Assembly (NCBI GenBank): GCA_902784435.1
Contig: CACZUR010000010.1
Location: forward strand, 1 to 64,000
Direction of reading: 5' to 3'
DNA: 64,000 nucleotides
Origin: an uncultured Bacteroidia bacterium
Lineage (GTDB): Bacteria; Bacteroidota; Bacteroidia; Bacteroidales; UBA932
The notes under the pieces were generated by a model. It was not told the origin of the DNA and did not search any database. It worked only from the letters and a program-made list of their open reading frames with translations. Each line of letters begins with the position of its first letter. Position 1 is the first letter of the stretch. Below are positions 57,633-64,000 of this stretch, piece after piece. The translations under genes were made by a program, and so were the position numbers.

Positions 57633-60191
57633 TTATTCCTCCTCCTTGGGGGCGGCTTTGGCCATCTCTGCCTTGGACGTGCCGAGGGTCGTGGTATAGG
57701 AAGTAGGATGGCGGAAGCCCAGCAGGAAGGCTTTGACGTCCATGCGCTTCTTGCCGGAGAGCTGCAGGTCCGTGATGCCGATGGCACCGTCTTCCGTAGC
57801 AACGGCAAAATACGTCTTGCCGTCGGACAATACGGTTCCGGGCGCCGCCTTGGGCAGGTCGTAGCGCATCTCCCCGAAGAACACTTTCAGCTGCAGGGGA
57901 GCCGCACCGGAGGCAGATGCCCCTAAGGGAGCATCGGCCTTCTTATCAGCGACCGCAGGGGCATCTGCATCCGGGGCGTTGGCCTTCTTATCAGCGACCG
58001 CAGGGGCATCCCCCTCCGTTACCGGTACCAGTTCCGTATAGGCGCAGGGGAACGGGGACAGGCCGCGGATGAGGTTGTAGATGTGCCGCGTGGTGTCCCG
58101 CCAGTCTATGTGCTGCAGTTCGCGGTTGAGCTTGGGGGCGGGTTTGAGCAGCTCCGAACCCTGGATGAAGCTGCGCTGCACACGCAGTTCCACATTCTTT
58201 TGGACAAGGCCCTCCACGGTTTCCAGGACCAGCTGCGAACCCAGTTCCATGAGTTTGTCGTGCACGTCGCCGGCCGTGTCCGTGGGCTCTATGTGGCATT
58301 CGGAACGCAGGATGATGCCGCCGGTGTCGATTTTCTTGTCAATCATGAAGGTGGTGACACCGGTGATGTTCTCTCCGTTGATGACCGCCCAGTTGATGGG
58401 AGCGGCGCCGCGGTACTGCGGCAGCAGGGCGGCGTGCAGGTTGAACGTGCCGTAGCGGGGCATCTGCCACACCACTTCCGGCAGCATCCGGAAGCCTACC
58501 ACCACAAAGAGGTCCGCCTTCCAGGCGGCCAAATCATGCAGGAAAGCTTCGTCGCGCAGTTTCTCCGGCTGCAGCAGCGGCAGCCCGTTGGCTACGGCGT
58601 ACTTTTTCACGGCGCTCTCGTTCATCTTGAGGCCGCGGCCGGAAGGTTTGTCCGGCACGGTGACCACGCCCACCACCTTGTATCCGCCTTTGATAAGGGC
58701 ATCCAGCGGGCCCACCGAGAACTCCGGCGTGCCCATATATACGATACGGGTTTTTCTGAACATACGGAAGAATTTACTTTTGACGCGGCGGAACCAGGTC
58801 TTGATTCCGTCTACATTGAACAGGCTGGAATCCTCTACCGCTTTCACGGTAAGGAAAGCGCCGATGGGCGCCAGCACAAAGGCCGATATGAACTTGCCCA
58901 CGAAGGCGGTGGTGGTGCCGCTGTTGGCCAGGCGCTCACCGGTGATGTCCACCACCCAGTATAGCACGAAAAACAGCATGGAAATGACCGCCGGTGCGCC
59001 CAGGCCGCCCTTTTTGAGGATGGCCCCGACCGGCGCGCCGATGAAGAACAGCAGCAGGCAGGCCAGCGCCTGGGCATATTTCTTCCAGATTTCCACATCG
59101 GTGCGGTAAATCAGGCGTGTGTAGTCGTACGACTCCATGGTCTGCCCGCGCGCCAGGCTCTCGTATTGCCGGGCATTGGACACGGCCGATTCCAGCTGCC
59201 GCTCCCGGTCCTTGAGCTTGGTCCACCGGGCATCGGACGGAGGATCCATGATGGCGGTGGCGCTTTCCCGCCAGGCCGTGTCCAGCTGTTGCCGATAACC
59301 GATGAAATTCTGCCGGCGGAACTCGTCCACATGCCGTTTCGTGCCCTGATTCACCAGCCCGGTGAGGGAGTCGTGGCCGTGCCGGAGGTCCTTCAGGCCC
59401 ATGGAACGAACCTGCTCGCCGTAGCGGGCACTGTCCGAATGGTGGAAAGCGTAATTCTCCAGCAGGATGACCATTTCCTGGCTGTGGAACTGGATGCGCT
59501 GCAGGGCCAGGGAGGTGTCCCTGTACTTGCGGCGGTTTTCCTCCTGGTAGTTGACGCCGTCGAAGAGCTGGAACGTGAGGTAATCCTTGGCCTTGGACAT
59601 CTTGATGATGCCGCTGTCCGCCACCGTGATGCGCGTGTTGCCGCGCCCGGAGGTGTGGTCATAGACCTGGATGTTGTACATCATCCCGGTTTTCTTGTTC
59701 CGCCGTTCCACCCGCAGGATATAGCCCTCGATACCGTCGTAGAAGGTTCCGGTGGGGATTTTGATCTCACTTTTGGTGCGGCCGATGTCGTCGCGCATGG
59801 TGTATATCTGGTTGATGGAGTAGGGCACCAGCCGGTCTCCCACGAAGAAGGCACCCACACTCACCAGCACTGCCACGATCATCATGGGCACCAGGGCCCG
59901 CCATAGCGAAATGCCGGCCGCCTTCATGGCGGTGAGCTCGAATTTCTCGCCCATGTCGCCCAAGGTCATCATGGCGCTGAGCAGCGTGGCCAGCGGAATG
60001 GCCATGGGGAGCGTCTGGCAGCTGCCCCACATCATGAATTCCAGGATGACCTTGAATTCCAGGCCCTTGCCCACCAGCTCGTCGATATACAGCCACAGGA
60101 ACTGCATGACCAGTATGAACGTGACAATCGCCAGGATCGCGATAAACGGTCCTACGAACGACTTCAACAGGAACTGGTCAAGTTTTTTCAC
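57633..60191 (-). CDS. fmt: LptF/LptG permease fused to methionyl-tRNA formyltransferase
   Basis: An 852-residue open frame. Residues 1-476 are an LptF/LptG-type LPS-export permease: membrane helices at the N-terminus (KLDQFLLKSFVGPFIAILAI), a long periplasmic jellyroll region and three more helices (about 380-455). From Met477 (MFRKTRIVYMGTPEF) the sequence is Fmt: HAALLPQYRGAAPINWAVIN for formyl transfer and DKKIDTGGIIL for folate binding, ending in the OB-like C-terminal domain. No stop codon intervenes. Met477 is a normal Fmt start, so separate translation from an internal start is possible. A repeated DAPAVADKKA-type linker (about 724-766) interrupts the Fmt C-domain. Confidence 0.85.
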   Translation of the reverse strand: MKKLDQFLLKSFVGPFIAILAIVTFILVMQFLWLYIDELVGKGLEFKVILEFMMWGSCQTLPMAIPLATLLSAMMTLGDMGEKFELTAMKAAGISLWRALVPMMIVAVLVSVGAFFVGDRLVPYSINQIYTMRDDIGRTKSEIKIPTGTFYDGIEGYILRVERRNKKTGMMYNIQVYDHTSGRGNTRITVADSGIIKMSKAKDYLTFQLFDGVNYQEENRRKYRDTSLALQRIQFHSQEMVILLENYAFHHSDSARYGEQVRSMGLKDLRHGHDSLTGLVNQGTKRHVDEFRRQNFIGYRQQLDTAWRESATAIMDPPSDARWTKLKDRERQLESAVSNARQYESLARGQTMESYDYTRLIYRTDVEIWKKYAQALACLLLFFIGAPVGAILKKGGLGAPAVISMLFFVLYWVVDITGERLANSGTTTAFVGKFISAFVLAPIGAFLTVKAVEDSSLFNVDGIKTWFRRVKSKFFRMFRKTRIVYMGTPEFSVGPLDALIKGGYKVVGVVTVPDKPSGRGLKMNESAVKKYAVANGLPLLQPEKLRDEAFLHDLAAWKADLFVVVGFRMLPEVVWQMPRYGTFNLHAALLPQYRGAAPINWAVINGENITGVTTFMIDKKIDTGGIILRSECHIEPTDTAGDVHDKLMELGSQLVLETVEGLVQKNVELRVQRSFIQGSELLKPAPKLNRELQHIDWRDTTRHIYNLIRGLSPFPCAYTELVPVTEGDAPAVADKKANAPDADAPAVADKKADAPLGASASGAAPLQLKVFFGEMRYDLPKAAPGTVLSDGKTYFAVATEDGAIGITDLQLSGKKRMDVKAFLLGFRHPTSYTTTLGTSKAEMAKAAPKEEE

Positions 60192-60194
60192 GGT

Positions 60195-62816
60195 TTATGC
60201 AGTTGCTGTTTCCACCAATTTGTCCAGGGCGCTGCCCAGGCCTTCCAGGAGGCGTCCGCCGGCATTGGCCAGGCCGGGCTGTCCGCCGCCGCCGCCCTGG
60301 ATGAGCTGGGCGGCCTGACGGATATCCTTGCCGGCATGCTTGCCCTTGGCCACCAGGTCCTGCGAGTACATGAGCAGGAGGTTGGGCTTGCCGTCGAAGG
60401 CGAAGGCGCCGCAGAGGGCGAAATTCTGCACTTTCTTCTGCAAAAGCAGGGCCACGTTGCGGGCGATGGCCGGGTCGATGGAATTGTCGAAGCGAACCAC
60501 CCGGATGCCGTTCACCTCCACGGCGGCGGCCTCCAGCTTCTCTGCCAGGGCGGCGGCCTTTTCGGCGGCGATGGCTTCCAGCTGCTTGCGGGCATCGGCA
60601 TTCTCGGCGATCATTTTCTCGATGGCGCCGGTGAGGTCGGGCACGTTGTTGAACAGGCCCTTCAGGCTGCGGAGCAGGTCTTCCACCGCGTGGATGCCTT
60701 CTTCGGCCGCTGCGCCGGTGACGGCCTCGATGCGGCGTACGCCGGCGGCAACGGCGCTCTCTGCGCGCACTTTGAACAGGCCGATGGTGCCGGTGGCACG
60801 GGTGTGGGTGCCGCCGCACAGCTCTACCGAGTTGCCGAAGCGGACTACGCGCACCACATCGCCGTACTTTTCTCCGAACAGGGCCATGGCGCCCATCGCA
60901 CGGGCTTCGTCCATGGTGGCGTCACGTTTTTCGCGCAGCGGTTCATCGGCCCGGATGAGGGCGTTCACGCGGTTTTCCACGGCGCGGAGTTCCTCGTCAG
61001 TCACTTTCTGGAAGTGGGAGAAGTCGAAGCGGAAGTAGTCCGGACCTACGAAGGAGCCTTTCTGCTCCACGTGGGTGCCCAGGATTTCCCGCAGGGCCTG
61101 GTGCAGCAGGTGCGTGGCCGTGTGGTTGTTCATGATGCGCTGCCGGCGCTCGCCGTCCACCACCAGGGTGAAGGTCTGGGCGCTGTTGGCCGGCAGATGC
61201 TGGGCCAGATGGATGGTGAGGTTGTTCTCCTTCACGGTGTTCAGGATGTCGATCTTTTCGCCGTCCTCGCCCTGGATATAGCCGGTGTCGCCCACCTGGC
61301 CGCCCATTTCGGCATAGAAAGGCGTGCGGTCGAAGACCAGCTGGAAGTACTCCTTGTTCTTCTGTTTCACGGTGCGCTGGCGCAGCAGGCGGGCGCCTTC
61401 TACCTGCAGCACGTCGTAGCCTTCGAACACCACTTCTTCGTCGGCGTCGGAGAAGACGGTCCAGTCGCCGAATTCGTTGGCGGTGGCGTTGCGGGCGCGT
61501 TCCTTCTGCTTCTGGAGCTCCACGTTGAAGCCTTCCAGGTCCACGGTGTAGCCCTTTTCAGAGGCGATGAGCTCCGTCAGGTCGATGGGGAAGCCGTAGG
61601 TGTCGTACAGCACGAAGGCGTCCGTGCCGGCCACCACCTTGGTTGCGGCATTGCGGGCCATGTTGTCTTCCAGCATGCGGATACCGCGGTCCAGGGTGCG
61701 CAGGAAGGCGTTTTCTTCCTCGCGGATCACGTTTTCGATGAGCTTCTGCTGGGCGGCAATCTCCGGATAGGCTTCGCCCATATCGGCCACCAGCTGGGGG
61801 ATGAGGCGGCACAGGAAGGGCTCCGTGAAGCCCAGGAAGGTGTAGCCGTAGCGCACGGCGCGGCGGAGGATGCGGCGGATCACATAGCCGGCCTTCACGT
61901 TGGAGGGCAGCTGGCCGTCGGCGATGGAGAAGGCGATGGCGCGGATGTGGTCGGCGATGACGCGCATGGCCACCTGCACATTGCCGCCTTCCGCATATTG
62001 GTGCCCGGAGAATTCCTCTACCTTGCCGATCAGGCCGGAGAAGACGTCGGTCTCATAGTTGCTCTTCTTGTTCTGCAGGATCATGCACAGGCGCTCGAAG
62101 CCCATGCCGGTGTCGATGTTCTTGGCGGGGAGGGACTCCAGGTGGCCGTCGGCCTTGCGCTCATACTGCATGAACACCAGGTTCCAGATTTCAATGACGT
62201 CGTCGTTGTCCGTATTCACGAGCTCACGGCCGGGAATCCGGGCAATTTCCTCGTCGGACCGGAGGTCGATGTGGATTTCGCTGCAGGGACCGCAGGGGCC
62301 GGTGTCGCCCATTTCCCAGAAATTGTCGTGCTTGTTGCCGGTGAGCACATGGTCTGCGGGCAGGTGCCTGAGCCAGGCGGCCTGCGCCTCGGTATCCAGG
62401 GCGGTTCCGTCTTCTTCGGAGCCCTCGAACACGGTGGCGTACAGCTTGGTGGCGTCTATCTTGTACACTTCGGTGAGCAGTTCCCACGCCCAGTCGATGG
62501 CTTCTTTCTTGAAGTAGTCTCCGAAGCTCCAGTTGCCCAGCATCTCGAACATGGTGTGGTGCCGGCCGTCGTGGCCCACGGCTTCCAGGTCGTTGTGCTT
62601 GCCGCTCACGCGGAGGCACTTCTTCTGGCTGTCTGCCGCACGGGGGAATTTGGGTGCCGAATTGCCCAGGAAGATGTCTTTGAACTGGTTCATGCCGGCG
62701 TTGGTGAACATGAGCGTAGGGTCATTCTTGATGACCATGGGAGCACTGGGAACCACGGTGTGGCCCTTGGAGGCGAAGAAGTCCAGATACTTCTGGCGGA
62801 TTTCTTTTGCAGTCAT
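60195..62816 (-). CDS. alaS: Alanyl-tRNA synthetase
   Basis: An 873-residue class II synthetase. The aminoacylation core opens [20 protein letters not shown]; the editing domain has [17 protein letters not shown] and [11 protein letters not shown]; the C-terminal domain contains the glycine-rich [14 protein letters not shown] typical of C-Ala. The start is ATG 62816, where the family begins; the longer frame to 63068 runs through the promoter region. It is the upstream neighbour of the LptG-Fmt gene by 3 bp, so these and thiN may form an operon. Confidence 0.96.
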   Translation of the reverse strand: MTAKEIRQKYLDFFASKGHTVVPSAPMVIKNDPTLMFTNAGMNQFKDIFLGNSAPKFPRAADSQKKCLRVSGKHNDLEAVGHDGRHHTMFEMLGNWSFGDYFKKEAIDWAWELLTEVYKIDATKLYATVFEGSEEDGTALDTEAQAAWLRHLPADHVLTGNKHDNFWEMGDTGPCGPCSEIHIDLRSDEEIARIPGRELVNTDNDDVIEIWNLVFMQYERKADGHLESLPAKNIDTGMGFERLCMILQNKKSNYETDVFSGLIGKVEEFSGHQYAEGGNVQVAMRVIADHIRAIAFSIADGQLPSNVKAGYVIRRILRRAVRYGYTFLGFTEPFLCRLIPQLVADMGEAYPEIAAQQKLIENVIREEENAFLRTLDRGIRMLEDNMARNAATKVVAGTDAFVLYDTYGFPIDLTELIASEKGYTVDLEGFNVELQKQKERARNATANEFGDWTVFSDADEEVVFEGYDVLQVEGARLLRQRTVKQKNKEYFQLVFDRTPFYAEMGGQVGDTGYIQGEDGEKIDILNTVKENNLTIHLAQHLPANSAQTFTLVVDGERRQRIMNNHTATHLLHQALREILGTHVEQKGSFVGPDYFRFDFSHFQKVTDEELRAVENRVNALIRADEPLREKRDATMDEARAMGAMALFGEKYGDVVRVVRFGNSVELCGGTHTRATGTIGLFKVRAESAVAAGVRRIEAVTGAAAEEGIHAVEDLLRSLKGLFNNVPDLTGAIEKMIAENADARKQLEAIAAEKAAALAEKLEAAAVEVNGIRVVRFDNSIDPAIARNVALLLQKKVQNFALCGAFAFDGKPNLLLMYSQDLVAKGKHAGKDIRQAAQLIQGGGGGQPGLANAGGRLLEGLGSALDKLVETATA

Positions 62817-62857
62817 ATGGTGTGATCGATTATTACCTATTATTTTAATATAGTCTG

Positions 62858-62945
62858 CAAAAGTAAGCATTTTTTGGGGAATAACCTTGCCGTGGGCACA
62901 GAATGTGCACAGAGGGCGGGGGATTGCGAGATTATTCTTATATTT
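62858..62945. promoter_or_regulatory. Divergent -7 boxes for alaS and the M23 peptidase
   Basis: TACTTTTG on the minus strand (62858-62865) faces alaS. TATATTTG at 62938-62945 faces the peptidase gene and would start transcription at about 62950. Confidence 0.6.
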
Positions 62946-62952
62946 GCAAACT

Positions 62953-63903
62953 GTGGCAAGATTGGCAAAATACATCGGAGACCCGGAGATTCTGGTGAAG
63001 GAAATCCACCGGAACCCCTCCCGCAGTATCTGGAAACTGCTCATCGTGATTGCGTTGGGCACGCTCATCTTTGTCTCTTATCTGTGGTTCTATGTGTCGG
63101 TCCTGGGGCTGGACCTGCCCAAAACGGCCATCCTGAAGCGGCAGAACGCCGTGTGGAACACCCGGATAGACCAGATGTCCCAGCAGCTGGACCGCTACGA
63201 CAACCTGCTGTCCCTGCTGGAGGTGCGCGACGACCGCATCTACCGTTCCGTGTACGGCATGGACGAGATTCCTTCCGCCGTCAGGCAGGCCGGTTTCGGC
63301 GGGGAAAACCGTTACGCAGACCTGGAAGGCACTTCGCTGCTCAAGGTGTCCCGCCGGCTGGACGTACTGGAAAAGCGGGCCTACATCCAGACCCGTTCCT
63401 TTGACGAGATTACCCACCTGCAGTTCACGGCCGGCGACATGGCCAAGCACATTCCCGCCATCCCGCCCATCAACACGGACCGTTCCACCTACCGCATGTC
63501 CAGTCCTTTCGGCTGGCGCGCAGACCCGCTCTTCGGCTACAACAAGCGCCACACGGGCATGGACTTCGCCTGCCCGCCCGGCAATCCCATCTATGCCACC
63601 GGCGACGGTGTGGTGGTTAAAGTGGCCACCGAGCGCAAAGGCTATGGCTGGCATGTGGAGATAGACCACGGCTTTGGCTACAAAACCCGCTATGCCCACA
63701 TGTCACGCATCGACGTAGTCATGGGGCAGACGGTGTCCCGCGGGGACTGTATCGGCCTTACGGGACGCTCCGGCCGCGTTTCCGGCCCGCACCTGCACTA
63801 TGAGGTGCACTACCGCAAAGATTATGTGAACCCGGCGCTGTATATGGACCTGGACATTTCGCCCGAGGATTATGCAGCCATGGTCAGAAAACCCGAGAAG
63901 TAA
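62953..63903 (+). CDS. M23 peptidase, membrane-anchored
   Basis: A 316-residue protein. A short cytoplasmic N-terminus with the KYIGDPE sequence precedes one membrane helix (about 27-48), a coiled-coil linker and a LytM domain. The zinc ligands are H and D in [11 protein letters not shown], and HLHYEVH; it hydrolyses peptidoglycan peptide bridges. The start is uncertain: no ATG is available, and the -7 box at 62938-62945 places the 5' end of mRNA at about 62950, so GTG 62953 would be practically leaderless; TTG 62962 is an alternative. Confidence 0.85.
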   Translation: MARLAKYIGDPEILVKEIHRNPSRSIWKLLIVIALGTLIFVSYLWFYVSVLGLDLPKTAILKRQNAVWNTRIDQMSQQLDRYDNLLSLLEVRDDRIYRSVYGMDEIPSAVRQAGFGGENRYADLEGTSLLKVSRRLDVLEKRAYIQTRSFDEITHLQFTAGDMAKHIPAIPPINTDRSTYRMSSPFGWRADPLFGYNKRHTGMDFACPPGNPIYATGDGVVVKVATERKGYGWHVEIDHGFGYKTRYAHMSRIDVVMGQTVSRGDCIGLTGRSGRVSGPHLHYEVHYRKDYVNPALYMDLDISPEDYAAMVRKPEK

Positions 63904-63906
63904 GTT

Positions 63907-64000
63907 GTGAACACGACCATCCGTAATATCATTGGCAAAGTGCTCCGGTACCTGGTGGCATCGGCCTCCTTCTCCATTCTGCTGTATGTGGTGCTGGCGC
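63907..64000 (+). CDS. Start of a membrane-anchored protein, cut by the window edge
   Basis: The open frame starts at GTG 63907, 3 bp after the M23 peptidase stop, and runs off the window. The visible 31 residues (MNTTIRNIIGKVLRYLVASA...) contain one membrane helix. The position suggests a second peptidoglycan-related protein, often another M23 peptidase at this place in Bacteroidales, but that cannot be confirmed here. Confidence 0.55.
   Translation, partial: MNTTIRNIIGKVLRYLVASASFSILLYVVLA

Noticed and set aside
60336..62825. 829-codon open frame antisense to alaS
   Set aside because: Low-complexity V/H/G-rich translation with no motif; alaS on the other strand has full family features.

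Overview
The window is Bacteroidota, most likely Bacteroidales. Seven or more gene starts are preceded by the phylum's -7 box (TAnnTTTG). The set mreB-mreC-mreD-mrdA-rodA, the ECF/DUF4252 operon, the DUF3871 and DUF4313 proteins and the rSAM/lipoprotein pair are typical of that group. The chromosomal part looks GC-rich for the order, as in several uncultured gut Bacteroidales; this is an impression, not a count.

Positions 1 to about 18,088 are the right-hand part of an integrated element, visibly more AT-rich than the rest. Its tyrosine integrase (16351-17910) lies against the 3' end of a tRNA-Leu(UAA). I find no second copy of the tRNA end, so the left boundary is outside the window. From the left it holds a candidate structured RNA, a cI-like repressor, and a rightward operon (two tiny membrane or amphipathic proteins, DUF3871, small unknowns, serine recombinase, SSB, Api92-like protein). 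A long leftward arm follows: TPR protein, duplicated HNH-like protein, SF2 helicase with a lysine-less P-loop, a noncoding region with a long inverted repeat, an iteron-like cluster, a DUF3987-type replication ATPase with a C-terminal HTH, a membrane-anchored HTH protein, a circularly permuted EcoRI-type adenine methyltransferase, and an excisionase-like regulator below four CGATAT boxes spaced exactly 11 bp. I see no conjugation or virion genes.

From 18.2 to 64 kb the content is mostly housekeeping: rod-shape and peptidoglycan synthesis (mre operon, PBP1A, ddl, M23 peptidases), ispD, topA, prmC, hemW, pyrH, alaS, thiamine pyrophosphokinase and Xaa-Pro aminopeptidase. Accessory items are a VapBC module whose operator contains its promoter, a REP-associated tyrosine transposase flanked by REP-like hairpins with two solo copies elsewhere, and an rSAM/lipoprotein pair with a duplicated lipoprotein. 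There is also an sdhC without sdhA/sdhB beside it, a trpB behind a textbook tryptophan attenuator, and an in-frame fusion of an LptF/LptG permease with methionyl-tRNA formyltransferase.

Best candidates for something undescribed are the permuted methyltransferase and its host element, the trp leader on a lone trpB, the LptG-Fmt fusion, and the REP/RAYT family. All assignments come from reading motifs; no database search was run.
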